64,000 bases of DNA from Providencia rettgeri (GTDB lineage Bacteria; Pseudomonadota; Gammaproteobacteria; Enterobacterales; Enterobacteriaceae), in assembly GCF_001874625.1 (NCBI RefSeq), contig NZ_CP017671.1, positions 186,001 through 250,000 on the forward strand, given 5' to 3'. The notes below the pieces were generated by a model, which did not search any database, was not told the DNA's origin, and worked only from the letters and a program-made list of their open reading frames with translations. The stretch's first letter is position 1; the number at the start of each line of letters is the position of its first letter. This document shows, in pieces, positions 52,201-62,110 of this stretch. The position numbers and the translations under genes are program-made.

Positions 52201-54256
52201 TTAGAAACTGACGTTGACGTTTGCCCAATAACGGCGTCCGTCTTCGACGTCCCAGTTGCCATAATTTTTATCAATCGCAGGGCCTTTTTCATTACCAATA
52301 TTTAACACAGCAAAATTAAGCTTAGTATTTTTAAACAATTGGTAAGTTGCACCGACATCCATAGTGGTGTAACCGCTACGATAACGCGGGTACTTAGAAC
52401 CATTACGTTGTGCTGCCCATATTTGTTTGCCTTCATAGCGTGCACGGGTATATAGGCTTAAATCTTCGCTGTACTGCCAGTCCAATTTTGCGTTAGCCAT
52501 ATGTTTTGGCGTTTTATCCAATGCATAGCCCTTGAGTGAAATACCGTTACCTAATTTTTCATCATCACTTTTACGTTCTGAATCCGTATAGGTGTAGTTT
52601 AAGCTCAATTTCCAATCTTGGGCAATTGGAATACCTGTTGCAACTTCAACCCCTTTGGTATTGGCTTTACCGACGTTATCGTAAGTGTATAACGTAAGTT
52701 TAGGGTGTGCAGGATCAGGTTTGTTCAATGAATAGCTAGTGAGTTTATTTTTAAAATCAGTATTAAACAGCGTTAAGCTGGCATTAAAACCAGATTCATG
52801 ATCATAAGCAATACTGATTTCTTCGCTGATACTTTTTTCAGGCTTTAGGTCTGGGTTACCGTAGATAATGCCGTTACCACCTTGGGTTGAGGTACCATAG
52901 CCTTTGCTGATTTCACGTAACGTTGGGGCGCGAAATGCAGATGAAACACCACCTTTGATGGTAATTTCATCCGTTAAATAGTAAACGGCATAACCCCGAG
53001 GGTTCCAGTGGTTACCATAAGTTTCATGGTGATCCAAACGCAGCCCTCCGGTGAGGATCAGATCGTCAGTTGCGGTGAATTCATTTTCAACAAACAGAGC
53101 CGACTGATCGACCGACATACTGGTTTTTTCCATAATGCCTTTTCCGACTAAAGAACTGTCCTTTAGCTTGGAATATTGATACTGTCCACCGACAGTAAGA
53201 ATGTTATCTGGCAAGAAAGCGACCACTTTTCCATCAACGACCGTATTAGTAATTTCAGGCACACGAGCTTCATAGCCACCTTCCCAGTAGCCTGTTGTTT
53301 TATTGCGATCTTGAGACTTGATTTTACGTTTGGTTTGTTCTTGGTAAACCACTCAATTCGGTATGGAAAGTATCCCATTCGCCTTTATAAGTAAGGGCGG
53401 CATGGTTGCGATCATTATGCCATTCGTCTTTTGAGTTATATTGTTTATCACCACCACGAATTTCATACTCACCAACTGATTTACCTGGTGTAGAGGTTTT
53501 TTCTTGGGTGCTGCGACCTGCTTCAAGTAAGAAGGTTTGGTTTTCTTGTGGAGTGAAGGTTAATTTTGCGGTTAAGCTACGGTTATCGCGCTGATGATGG
53601 CCTTCTAAAATTTTATCTTCTTGGCGATAATTACCACCACCATATAACTGCAAGCCTAATTTATCTTGAATTAATGGCCCCGACAGGTAGAAGTTACCGT
53701 CAGTCGAATTACCACTATCACTATTTTCTTGGATAATGGTACCTGCGGTGACGCTACCGTGCCACTCATTGGTCACTTTTTTGGTGATGATATTAATCAC
53801 ACCACCCATTGCATCGGAGCCATACAGAGAGGACATTGGTCCGCGGATGACTTCGATACGCTCAATCGCTTCCACTGGTGGCATAAAGCCAGCTTCAAAA
53901 CCACCGCTACCATTTGGACGCGATTCACGGCTATTTTGGCGACGACCATCCACAAGGATCAACGTATACTCGCCGGGTAAGCCTCGAATATTAATATCTT
54001 GTTTATTAGCGGCACCAACTACACTGACACCTTCAACATCTTTTACGGCGTCAGCTAAATCACGTACCGGTTTATTTTGCAATTGTTTTGCGCTGATTAC
54101 GGTCACACTGGCAGGGGCATCACGTAATTGTTGTGAGTAGCCTGAAGCACTGACGACCATGGTATCTGAATTGTTATCTGCTGCTGTAGCATTAAACGTG
54201 GCTAATGCCGCACAAACCCCTGCGGCAATAAAAGAGTAGTGATAGTTCGAAGTCAT
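52201..54256 (-). pseudogene. TonB-dependent catecholate siderophore receptor, frameshifted
   Basis: Outer-membrane receptor of the CirA/IrgA/FepA type. The 5' part (54256 to 53324; AGGGA before the ATG) has a signal peptide, TonB box region (DTMVVSASG), plug (LPGEYTLILVDGRRQNSRES; IERIEVIRGPMSSLYGSDAM) and the first barrel strands, then reads into a stop. The remainder (from about 53352 to 52201) continues the barrel in another frame to the terminal GRRYWANVNVSF. The two frames overlap by about 29 nt near 53324-53352, so one base inserted or two lost would restore a protein of about 685 residues. No homopolymer is visible there. Either a real inactivation or a sequencing error. Confidence 0.88.
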
Positions 54257-54465
54257 GATTATCCCTGTAAATATAAATGAGAATGATAATTATATTGTTT
54301 GCGGATACTATCACTAAAACATATCAAAAATAAATAATTGCCTAGCTAATTTATAGTCAATATTTGATCTCGAATAAGTTTTTTTACTTACTCTTAACTT
54401 GTACAGCTCATTGATGTTTCAGCCTTAACATAAAATTAATATTTAACATTGGGTTAGGGAAATTT
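54257..54465. other. Receptor promoter region
   Basis: AT-rich leader of the TonB receptor with a Fur-box-like site at 54276-54294; no gene seen in this part. Confidence 0.5.
54276..54294. promoter_or_regulatory. Fur-box-like site
   Basis: AATGAGAATGATAATTATA resembles the 19-bp Fur consensus GATAATGATAATCATTATC (core GATAAT, GAGAAT). It lies 20 nt before the receptor start, so iron-dependent repression of the receptor is likely. Confidence 0.65.
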
Positions 54466-54636
54466 GTGATAAGTAAATGTACAGTAGACGGAGTGTTTGT
54501 GACGAAAAAAGAGAACAATGATTTCACGAGTACCGCAGCAAAGGGTGAGCGCTTTATGGTTCTTGACGGAAGGGAAAAACAGAATATACGAATCTGTAAG
54601 GGCAAGAGGATATTACAGAGGCTAAGTCGTGATTAA
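54466..54636 (+). CDS. Possible small ORF of 56 residues
   Basis: GTG 54466, AGGG upstream, stop 54636. The reading VISKCTVDGV...KGKRILQRLSRD is basic at its end and GC-richer than the flanks, which argues weakly for coding. No family recognised, no close gene on the same strand until 54874. It could be a remnant of a larger gene. Confidence 0.3.
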   Translation: MISKCTVDGVFVTKKENNDFTSTAAKGERFMVLDGREKQNIRICKGKRILQRLSRD

Positions 54637-54792
54637 ACGATTATTATTCAATGTAACCACAATATATTTTTACTATTGAGTATTTATCTAATCTAAAAAA
54701 GAAGATTAATTATAGGTTAAGTTATTTTATTTGTCGGTGCAATTAACTTTATTTTTATATAAAATAGTTAGTGCAGTTATGTTTATAAAATT

Positions 54793-54829
54793 AATCAATC
54801 TAATTAAGATTAGTTTAATTAGATTGATT
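54793..54829. promoter_or_regulatory. Large inverted repeat before the second EmrAB operon
   Basis: AATCAATCTAATTAA (54793-54807) and TTAATTAGATTGATT (54815-54829) are perfect 15-bp arms around a 7-nt spacer; within them CTAAT/ATTAG arms form a nested repeat. Placed about 45 nt before the 42-residue ORF. A regulator binding site (MarR or TetR type) is likely, though no regulator gene is adjacent. Confidence 0.6.
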
Positions 54830-54873
54830 TATAGTTTTTAATTAATCTCATATACTATGGGGTTGTGTTTTTT

Positions 54874-55002
54874 ATGTCTAAATATCATGATGTTAACTTT
54901 TATTTTGGAATGGTTTTAATTTTAATGCACGTGTTGTCTATTGCTTTATTATATATACTCCGTAAATATAGAGTAAAACATAATATTGAATTTGGAATTT
55001 GA
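54874..55002 (+). CDS. 42-residue single-span membrane peptide before emrA
   Basis: The frame MSKYHDVNFYFG...NIEFGI starts at ATG 54874 and stops at 55002, nine bases before the emrA-like start. One hydrophobic helix (GMVLILMHVLSIALLYIL, about 12-29) followed by a basic stretch RKYRVKH gives a clean positive-inside signal. Pump operons often start with a short membrane protein (AaeX in E. coli), but no sequence similarity is claimed. Confidence 0.5.
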   Translation: MSKYHDVNFYFGMVLILMHVLSIALLYILRKYRVKHNIEFGI

Positions 55003-55010
55003 GACTTATT

Positions 55011-56183
55011 ATGATCCAATCGCCACAGACAGAAATAAATAATCAAAAAACGACAAATGAAAAGCGCAGAAAAATATGGATGCTTATTGCTACAATTATT
55101 ATCATTCTATTATTTGTTGCTTATGGTATTTATTGGTTTCTCATTTTACGTTTTCAAGAATATACCGATGATGCTTATGTTTCAGGCCTACAAATCCCCA
55201 TTGTTGCGCAAACAACAGGGAATGTTACCCAAGTTAATTTCGAAAATACCGACTTAGTTAAAGCTGGGGATGTATTGGTGGTGTTAGACAAAACCAATGC
55301 GCAACTATCCTACGAACAAGCGAAACATGACCTTGCCACTACTGTGCGCAAAACCAAAGAGTTATATATCAATGGCGATGAATATCAGGCACAAATCCAA
55401 AAAAATCGGGTGACACTTGCGCAAGCCCAACAAGACTATCAGCGCAGAGCAGCGTTAGGGCGTAGTGGGACGATCTCAAAAGAAGATTTACAACACTCCC
55501 AAGAAGCCGTACAGCTTGCGCAAGCCGCGCTCGATATTTCCATTCAACAATATAATGCAAATCGCGCTTTGTTACGCAACACCGAGTTGAAAAAGCAACC
55601 TGCAATTTTACAAGCGGCTGATAGCGTGCGCAGTGCATGGATTAATTTGCAGCGGACAGAAATTAAAAGCCCAATGACAGGGTACGTTTCGCGGCGTAAT
55701 GTCCAAGTGGGTTCCCAAGTTAGCCCACAAAGCTCATTAATGGCAATTGTCCCTGTTCAGCCTGTGTGGGTAGATGCCAACTTTAAAGAAACCCAGTTAG
55801 AGAAAGCGCGTATTGGTCAATCTGCGACTATTAATAGTGACTTTTATGGCGAAGATATTGTGTACAGTGGCACCGTTGTGGGGCTAGACATGGGGACAGG
55901 GAGTGCATTTTCTTTATTACCTGCACAAAATGCGACGGGTAACTGGATCAAAGTTGTTCAACGTTTGCCCGTACGTATCGAATTAGACCCTGAACAAGTG
56001 GCAAAATACCCACTTCGTATTGGCTTATCAATGAATGTAACTATTGATATTAAAGACCAAAGTGGCCCAGTTTTAGCGGAAGTTCAGCGCACAACACCTG
56101 CATTTGAAAGTGATGCGCTGGTCTTAAAACTTAATGATGTTGACCAGATAATCGACACCATTATTACGAATAACGCAGATTAG
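55011..56183 (+). CDS. emrA: EmrA-type HlyD-family adaptor
   Basis: 390 residues: one N-terminal membrane helix (WMLIATIIIILLFVAYGIYW), lipoyl domain halves (DDAYVSGLQIPIVAQTTGNV; IKSPMTGYVSRRNV), alpha-helical hairpin (about 95-205) and beta-barrel. It has the FKETQLEKARIGQ segment of EmrA. It works with the next gene (16-nt gap). The frame is open four codons before ATG 55011, but a TTG start is less likely. The pair is a second, separate copy of an EmrAB-type pump in this window. Confidence 0.9.
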   Translation: MIQSPQTEINNQKTTNEKRRKIWMLIATIIIILLFVAYGIYWFLILRFQEYTDDAYVSGLQIPIVAQTTGNVTQVNFENTDLVKAGDVLVVLDKTNAQLSYEQAKHDLATTVRKTKELYINGDEYQAQIQKNRVTLAQAQQDYQRRAALGRSGTISKEDLQHSQEAVQLAQAALDISIQQYNANRALLRNTELKKQPAILQAADSVRSAWINLQRTEIKSPMTGYVSRRNVQVGSQVSPQSSLMAIVPVQPVWVDANFKETQLEKARIGQSATINSDFYGEDIVYSGTVVGLDMGTGSAFSLLPAQNATGNWIKVVQRLPVRIELDPEQVAKYPLRIGLSMNVTIDIKDQSGPVLAEVQRTTPAFESDALVLKLNDVDQIIDTIITNNAD

Positions 56184-56199
56184 CCTGAAAGGAGCTATT

Positions 56200-57723
56200 G
56201 TGGCAGATATTCAACCGCTGAAGGGGGCGAAGCTGGTATGGGCAACCATTGCGTTATCCCTTGCGACTTTTATGCAGGTTCTCGACTCAACAATTGCTAA
56301 CGTCGCTATCCCAACGATTGCCGGTAATCTTGGTGTTTCCGTGTCTCAAGGGACATGGGTCATCACTTCTTTTGGGGTATCGAATGCAATTTCTATCGCT
56401 ATTTCCGGTTACCTTGCCAAGCGTTTTGGAGAAATACGGGTTTTCTTATGGGCAACCGCACTTTTTACTTTATTTTCATTGCTTTGTGGTTTCTCTGATA
56501 GTTTAGGAATGCTGATTCTGTATCGTGTTTTACAAGGTGCGGTTGCTGGGCCGGTTATCCCACTGTCACAAAGCCTGATCATGCGTTGTTATCCACCTAA
56601 AATGCAAAATATGGCATTGGCATTTTGGTCAATGACGATTATTTTAGCGCCGGTATTCGGCCCTATTTTTGGTGGCTATATCAGTGATAATTTCCACTGG
56701 GGTTGGATCTTTTTCATGAATATACCACTCGGTATTTTTGTGATTATTGTCGGTTCTATCATCTTAAGAGGAATGGAATCAACCATAGTGAAAGTGCCGT
56801 TTAATGTGATTGGCTTAGCATTGTTATCGGTAGGTGTAGGCTGTTTACAGGTGTTGTTAGATAAAGGCAAGGAGCTAGGTTGGTTAGCTTCAAATGAAAT
56901 TGTCATATTAGGCGTGATTTCAGCCATTGCACTGGTGTTCTTAGTGATTTGGGAGCTAACAGATAAAAATCCAATTGTTGAACTATCTCTCTTTAAGTCG
57001 CGTAATTTTACGATAGGGACGGTGTCAGTTAGCTTGGCCTATATGGCATATTTTGGGGCGATTGTATTGTTGCCGCAACTTTTACAGGAAGTTTATGGTT
57101 ATACCGCCACATGGGCTGGGCTTGCTTTAGCACCGATAGGCTTGCTTCCTGTACTTTTTTCGGCACCAGTCGCAAAACTCTCCGATTTCCTCGATATTCG
57201 CTGGATAGTCACCTTTAGTTTTGTGTTTTATGCGATTTGCTTTTTTTGGCGGGCGTATACTTTTGAACCGAGCATGGGGTTTTCTGCGGTAGTATGGCCG
57301 CAGTTAGTGCAAGGCATGGCCGTAGCTTGTTTCTTTATGCCGTTGACGACATTGACGTTATCAGGGTTACCTCCGGAAAAACTTGCCTCTGCCTCTAGTT
57401 TAGCCAACTTTTTCCGTACCTTAGCAGGGTCGATTGGGACTTCAATTACTACGACTATGTGGAGCGATAGAGAAGCCCTTCATCATAGTCAACTGACAGA
57501 GCATATTACGGATTACAACCCTGAATCTTTAGATATGTACCAAGGTATGGCCGCTCATGGGCTCAGTACAGAACAAACATCCGGTTTTATTGCGAAGGAA
57601 ATTACCAACCAAGGGCTGATTATCGCGGCTAATGAAATTTTCTGGTTATGTGGCTGGGTATTTATCGCATTGATTATTACAGTGTGGTTCGCTAAACCCC
57701 CATTTGGTAATAAAGCGAAGTGA
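56200..57723 (+). CDS. emrB: EmrB-type MFS multidrug exporter (DHA2)
   Basis: 507 residues, 14 predicted helices. Family motifs: LDSTIANVAIPTIAGNLGVS (motif at helix 1), GPVIPLSQSLIMRCYP, and EmrB-specific LPPEKLASASSLANFFRTLA. Starts with GTG after GGAG. With EmrA and an outer-membrane channel it exports hydrophobic compounds. Ends at a strong bidirectional terminator. Confidence 0.93.
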   Translation: MADIQPLKGAKLVWATIALSLATFMQVLDSTIANVAIPTIAGNLGVSVSQGTWVITSFGVSNAISIAISGYLAKRFGEIRVFLWATALFTLFSLLCGFSDSLGMLILYRVLQGAVAGPVIPLSQSLIMRCYPPKMQNMALAFWSMTIILAPVFGPIFGGYISDNFHWGWIFFMNIPLGIFVIIVGSIILRGMESTIVKVPFNVIGLALLSVGVGCLQVLLDKGKELGWLASNEIVILGVISAIALVFLVIWELTDKNPIVELSLFKSRNFTIGTVSVSLAYMAYFGAIVLLPQLLQEVYGYTATWAGLALAPIGLLPVLFSAPVAKLSDFLDIRWIVTFSFVFYAICFFWRAYTFEPSMGFSAVVWPQLVQGMAVACFFMPLTTLTLSGLPPEKLASASSLANFFRTLAGSIGTSITTTMWSDREALHHSQLTEHITDYNPESLDMYQGMAAHGLSTEQTSGFIAKEITNQGLIIAANEIFWLCGWVFIALIITVWFAKPPFGNKAK

Positions 57724-57749
57724 TGTTATCTGGTTTTGGCCCAAAAGAG

Positions 57750-57774
57750 GGAGCAAATAGGTTTGCTCCTTTTT
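57750..57774. terminator. Bidirectional terminator emrB-paaY
   Basis: GGAGCAAA and TTTGCTCC pair around TAGG, followed by TTTTT (57770-57774). On the minus strand the run AAAAGAGG gives CCTCTTTT after the stem. It ends both emrB and the paaX-paaY transcript. Confidence 0.88.
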
Positions 57775-57778
57775 CATT

Positions 57779-58372
57779 CTATAGCTGAGATTTGGGAATG
57801 ATGTTCTCAAAGCTAAGTTTAGGACGGTTGGTTTCAACTTCCTGTAAAGGGGCAACTTCTTTAAAGGTACTTAGGCAGCGGATCACTAAATTTTGGTAAT
57901 CTTTTGTCCCACTGCTTTTCCAAGCAATTTCTTTGTCTGATAACGCACGTAACACTTTGGCAGGCGTTCCAACAATCAAGCTATTTTCTGGAAATATGGC
58001 CTCAGCTTTTACAAAGGCACAGGCGCCCACAATTGAGTTTTCACCAATTACTGCTCCATCCATAATCACGCTATTCATACCGATTAAAGCGTTACGTTTG
58101 ATATGGCAACCATGCAAAACCGCACCATGACCGATGTGCCCTTCTTCTTCGACGATGGTTTCGTACTGTGGAAACCCATGCATGATGCAATTATCTTGAA
58201 TATTGGCACCATCTTTAATGATCAAGCGGCCAAAATCACCTCGTAAGCTGGCATTGGGGCCGATATAGACATTTTTGCCAATGATTACGTCACCAATGAC
58301 AACCGCGGTAGGGTGAACAAAGCTTTCAGTGCTGACGACAGGTGTAATACCATCAATTTGATAAAAAGGCAT
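57779..58372 (-). CDS. paaY: PaaY, gamma-carbonic-anhydrase-like thioesterase
   Basis: 197 residues of hexapeptide repeats forming a left-handed beta-helix ([20 protein letters not shown]), with zinc ligands in the γ-CA pattern: His65, His82 and His87. In phenylacetate catabolism PaaY hydrolyses hydroxylated CoA by-products and so protects the pathway. Twenty-one bases after paaX, same strand, as in E. coli. Confidence 0.92.
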   Translation of the reverse strand: MPFYQIDGITPVVSTESFVHPTAVVIGDVIIGKNVYIGPNASLRGDFGRLIIKDGANIQDNCIMHGFPQYETIVEEEGHIGHGAVLHGCHIKRNALIGMNSVIMDGAVIGENSIVGACAFVKAEAIFPENSLIVGTPAKVLRALSDKEIAWKSSGTKDYQNLVIRCLSTFKEVAPLQEVETNRPKLSFENIIPKSQL

Positions 58373-58393
58373 ATAGGCTCCTTTAATATAAGT

Positions 58394-59332
58394 TTAGGCG
58401 GCGATATCTCTTAAAACTCCGCCAAAACGCCGATAGTAGGCGCTCGAAGGTTGAGGAAGTTCCCCTACCGTGGTTTCACATCGTTCTGAAACATATTGTG
58501 TTGCGGCTTGGTCAATTCGTTGGTAAATATTGGTACAAAGGTGGCGAGCAATATGGCCCTCCCATTGTGCTGGAAGCAGTTCATCAGGCAACAAAGGGTC
58601 TTTTAGTGTGACTCGGCGATAGAAGTGAATTAACAACAAACGTAATTGGAAGCAATGTTCTGGGGATATTTGTGGCTCAGTATTCTCTTTAAGGAGTAGT
58701 GCCAAGGGCCTAAATAATGAAATAAATTGGTGGTAATGCTCTGATATTTCTTGCAAAGACCAAGCTTGTGATACTAACTCTTTCAAGTTTTTTTCTGAAC
58801 GGCTATAAGGGTAATCTGCATGAAAATAGATGGCGTGCTCAGTGGCATTGAGCTCATTTAATAGAGAAGGAACATCAGCTTGTGCGCAGCTCGGTGCTGC
58901 CATGAGAGAGGTATTAAATTGGCCAAACCCTAGCCAGCTAAGTTCTTTTTTTAGCCTGTTTTTTTCATCTTTATCAGCCGCTTCCAATAATAGTAGTTCC
59001 CATTTCCCATCCCAATCAGGCTGTTCAGCAAGGTAGATTTTACTTTCTGCTCGGCGGAATCGGCTTTGCCCGCGTTCAGAAATGCGGTAGTAGCTACGGC
59101 GACCAATTTTCTCAACATCTAGCCAGCCTTCTTTTTGTAAACGAAACACAGAAGTGCGAACAAAGCGATCGCTAAACCCCATCGGCTCTAATAGTTTGGT
59201 TAAACTGCCTAACCACACCTCGCCTCCGCGGTGATGTAAAGCATCACCGTAGAGTGAACTAATCAGAGAGGTCCCGCTAATGGGTTGGCTTTCTATGGCA
59301 TGTTGTATAAATTGGCTGAGTTTATTATCCAT
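58394..59332 (-). CDS. paaX: Phenylacetyl-CoA-responsive repressor PaaX
   Basis: 312-residue GntR-like repressor: N-terminal winged helix (GGEVWLGSLTKLLEPMGFSD; VRTSVFRLQKEGWLDVEKIG) and a C-terminal ligand domain. It represses paa genes until phenylacetyl-CoA binds. Length is near the E. coli value (316). Together with paaY it forms the last unit after paaK. Confidence 0.94.
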   Translation of the reverse strand: MDNKLSQFIQHAIESQPISGTSLISSLYGDALHHRGGEVWLGSLTKLLEPMGFSDRFVRTSVFRLQKEGWLDVEKIGRRSYYRISERGQSRFRRAESKIYLAEQPDWDGKWELLLLEAADKDEKNRLKKELSWLGFGQFNTSLMAAPSCAQADVPSLLNELNATEHAIYFHADYPYSRSEKNLKELVSQAWSLQEISEHYHQFISLFRPLALLLKENTEPQISPEHCFQLRLLLIHFYRRVTLKDPLLPDELLPAQWEGHIARHLCTNIYQRIDQAATQYVSERCETTVGELPQPSSAYYRRFGGVLRDIAA

Positions 59333-59434
59333 TTATATTTCATCTATAAAATTTATGTATCAGAAGGCTTACTGAATAGTAGACATAAATTTAAAAGTTG
59401 TCTTCCATTACCTTTAATTAGTGCTATTTTTTGG

Positions 59435-59477
59435 CATTAAGGCATACCAAATAAGCTAACTTCAATATGCCTTAATG
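59435..59477. repeat. 12-bp inverted repeat between paaX and paaK
   Basis: CATTAAGGCATA (59435-59446) and TATGCCTTAATG (59466-59477) are perfect arms with a 19-nt spacer. The minus-strand sequence after it is CCAAAAAATAGC, so it is not a normal terminator. It may bind PaaX or another regulator, or protect the paaK mRNA end. Confidence 0.45.
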
Positions 59478-59484
59478 AGTTGAA

Positions 59485-60795
59485 TTAAATCGCAATTCGA
59501 GTATCAATAACACGCTCCGCTTTACCTTGGGAGCGGGGGATATCACCGCAATTGACAATACTGATCCGGGTGCTAATCCCTACCATCGATTTGATACGAT
59601 GTTTTAAATGATGGCAAATATTGCAGCGCTCATCATAGGTAAGTTGCTCAGGGTGCTTGAGCTCCACACGGACTGACAAATTATCCATATTACCTTGGCG
59701 ACCAATTTCTAATTGGTAATGTGGAGATAGCTCTTTGAATTGCATAATTTGTTCTTCAATTTGGGAAGGGAAGACATTTACGCCACGTATAATCATCATA
59801 TCGTCAGAGCGACCAGTGATTTTACCAATACGGCGCATATTACGATTTACCCCGCTCATTAAGTGAGTCAGGTCACGAGTCCTATAGCGAATAACAGGCA
59901 TAGCCTCTTTTGTCAGGGTAGTAAACACTAACTCACCATGTTCACCATCCCCCAGTGTTTTAAGTGTATCAGGGGAAATGATTTCTGGGTAAAAATGGTC
60001 TTCCCAGATGGTTGGGCCGCTAGCACCTGCGTCAGCACACTCCATAGCTACGCCTGGCCCCATGACCTCTGATAAACCATAAATATCTAATGCTTTGATC
60101 CCAAGGCGAGTTTCAATTTCTGAGCGTAGTGATTCAGTCCAAGGTTCCGCACCAAATACACCTAATCTAAGTGAGCACTTACTAGCATCTCCACCCATGA
60201 TTTTTTCAAGCTCATCGATGATACTTAAGCAATACGATGGGGTTACCATAATGACATCAGGCTTAAAATCGGCGATTAGTTGCGCTTGCTTTTCTGTTTG
60301 GCCACCAGACATTGGGATCACCGCAGCACCAAGGCGCTCTGCACCATAGTGAGCACCTAGACCACCGGTAAATAAACCATAACCATAGGCGACATGAACT
60401 TTATCACCGCGAACAGTCCCCGCTGAGCGTAGGCTACGGGCAATTAAATCAGCCCAATTATCGATATCCCGTTGGGTATAGCCAACAACTGTCGGGCGGC
60501 CTGTCGTGCCAGAGGATGCATGAATACGAATAATTTGGTCCATTGGCACTGCGAAAGTACTAAATGGGTAGTTTTCACGTAAATCTTGCTTTGTTGTATA
60601 AGGGAATTTTTCGATATCACTAAGTTGTTTAAAGTCGTCAGGATGTACCCCTGCATCGTCGAATTTCTTACGGTACATAGGCACATTTTCATATGCGTGA
60701 GTGAGTGTCCACTTCATCCGAGAATACTGTAATGACTCGATTTCATCGCGTGAGGCAAATTCGATTGGGTCGATGTTGTCTTGTATCATGCTCAT
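59485..60795 (-). CDS. paaK: Phenylacetate-CoA ligase PaaK
   Basis: 436-residue AMP-forming ligase that activates phenylacetate to phenylacetyl-CoA, the first step. Adenylate motif SSGTTGRPT at about residues 94-102, DIYGLSEVMGPGVA and YRTRDLT are the family signatures. Length equals the E. coli enzyme. About 110 bp after paaJ. Confidence 0.97.
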   Translation of the reverse strand: MSMIQDNIDPIEFASRDEIESLQYSRMKWTLTHAYENVPMYRKKFDDAGVHPDDFKQLSDIEKFPYTTKQDLRENYPFSTFAVPMDQIIRIHASSGTTGRPTVVGYTQRDIDNWADLIARSLRSAGTVRGDKVHVAYGYGLFTGGLGAHYGAERLGAAVIPMSGGQTEKQAQLIADFKPDVIMVTPSYCLSIIDELEKIMGGDASKCSLRLGVFGAEPWTESLRSEIETRLGIKALDIYGLSEVMGPGVAMECADAGASGPTIWEDHFYPEIISPDTLKTLGDGEHGELVFTTLTKEAMPVIRYRTRDLTHLMSGVNRNMRRIGKITGRSDDMMIIRGVNVFPSQIEEQIMQFKELSPHYQLEIGRQGNMDNLSVRVELKHPEQLTYDERCNICHHLKHRIKSMVGISTRISIVNCGDIPRSQGKAERVIDTRIAI

Positions 60796-60907
60796 AATTG
60801 CCAGTCCTCATAATTATTATATTTACCAGTTCACATTGATGTTGTTTCTGGTTTTAGCCTGAGCAGGTGTAGGGTTCAGGCTGTTTTTATTGGTATTAAG
60901 ACGTTGT

Positions 60908-62110
60908 TTAGACTCGTTCAATAACCATAGCTATCCCTTGACCAACACCAATGCACATGGTGCACAACCCGTAGCGACCTTGTTTGCGATGGAGTTCGTT
61001 GACAGCGGCAATGGCCAGCCTTGCACCACTCATACCTAATGGGTGACCCAAGGATATCGCCCCACCGTTGGGGTTAACATGTGGGGCATCGTCAGGTAAA
61101 CCTAACCCCCTTAAGACAGCCAGTGCTTGTGCTGCAAAGGCTTCGTTTAATTCAATAACATCCATTTGCTCTATACTTAGACTGGCAACCTCTAGGGCTT
61201 TTAATGCAGCAGGAAGTGGGCCAATTCCCATCAACCTTGGTTCAACACCACAAGTCGCCGTCGCGATAACGCGTGCTCGTGGGGTAAGCCCTTGCTGCTT
61301 AGCAATGCTTTCGGATGCAATGATTAATGCAGCAGCACCATCATTGACCCCTGAAGCATTACCCGCGGTGACCGTTCCGTTTTCACGAAAAGGGGTTTTT
61401 AGTTTTTGTAGTTGTTCAAAAGTTGTTTCCGCACGAGGGTGCTCGTCTTCAGTGACAAGTAACTCATTTTTGCGTTGTTTAACGGTGACAGGGGTTATTT
61501 CTTGCGCAAAAAAACCTTTGATTCTTGCGGCTTCAGTACGTTGTTGGCTGCGCAGGGCGAAAGCATCTTGGTCCTCACGGCTGATCTGATATGTTTCAGC
61601 AACGTTTTCAGCTGTTTCTGGCATAGAGTCAGTTGAAAACTGTTGTTCCATTAACGGGTTAATAAACCGCCAGCCAATTGTCGTATCAAAGACTTGAGCT
61701 TGTCGTGAGAAAGCCGATTCGTGTTTTCCCATTACGAAAGGGGCGCGGCTCATTGACTCTACGCCACCTGCAATCATCAAACCAGACTCTCCCGCTTTGA
61801 TACTTCTTGCCGCAAACGCAATAGCATCAAGGCCTGAACCACATAATCGGTTAATGGTGGTACCGGAAACAGAAACTGGTAAGCCCGACAGTAAACTGGC
61901 CATACGCGCGACATTGCGGTTATCTTCCCCTGCTTGGTTTGCGCAACCTAAAATAATGTCATCGACTAGTGACCAATCTAGCTGTGGGTGCCGCGCCATT
62001 AATGCTTTGAGAGGCACAGTGGCGAGGTCATCGGGGCGTAATGATGCAAGCGCACCACCATAGCGGCCAATAGGTGTGCGAACACCGTCGCAAATATAGG
62101 CGTCAATCAT
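60908..62110 (-). CDS. paaJ: Beta-ketoadipyl-CoA thiolase PaaJ
   Basis: 400-residue thiolase with nucleophile Cys90 in NRLCGSGLDAI, NEAFAAQALA, and the C-terminal catalytic Cys in CIGVGQG. It cleaves 3-oxoadipyl-CoA and 2,3-didehydroadipyl-CoA. It starts inside the end of paaI (4-bp overlap). Confidence 0.97.
   Translation of the reverse strand: MIDAYICDGVRTPIGRYGGALASLRPDDLATVPLKALMARHPQLDWSLVDDIILGCANQAGEDNRNVARMASLLSGLPVSVSGTTINRLCGSGLDAIAFAARSIKAGESGLMIAGGVESMSRAPFVMGKHESAFSRQAQVFDTTIGWRFINPLMEQQFSTDSMPETAENVAETYQISREDQDAFALRSQQRTEAARIKGFFAQEITPVTVKQRKNELLVTEDEHPRAETTFEQLQKLKTPFRENGTVTAGNASGVNDGAAALIIASESIAKQQGLTPRARVIATATCGVEPRLMGIGPLPAALKALEVASLSIEQMDVIELNEAFAAQALAVLRGLGLPDDAPHVNPNGGAISLGHPLGMSGARLAIAAVNELHRKQGRYGLCTMCIGVGQGIAMVIERV

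Noticed and set aside
54408-54605. 65-residue minus-strand frame between receptor and pump
   Set aside because: No ribosome site; Phe/Ser-rich; the opposite-strand frame at 54466-54636 is slightly better, though also weak.
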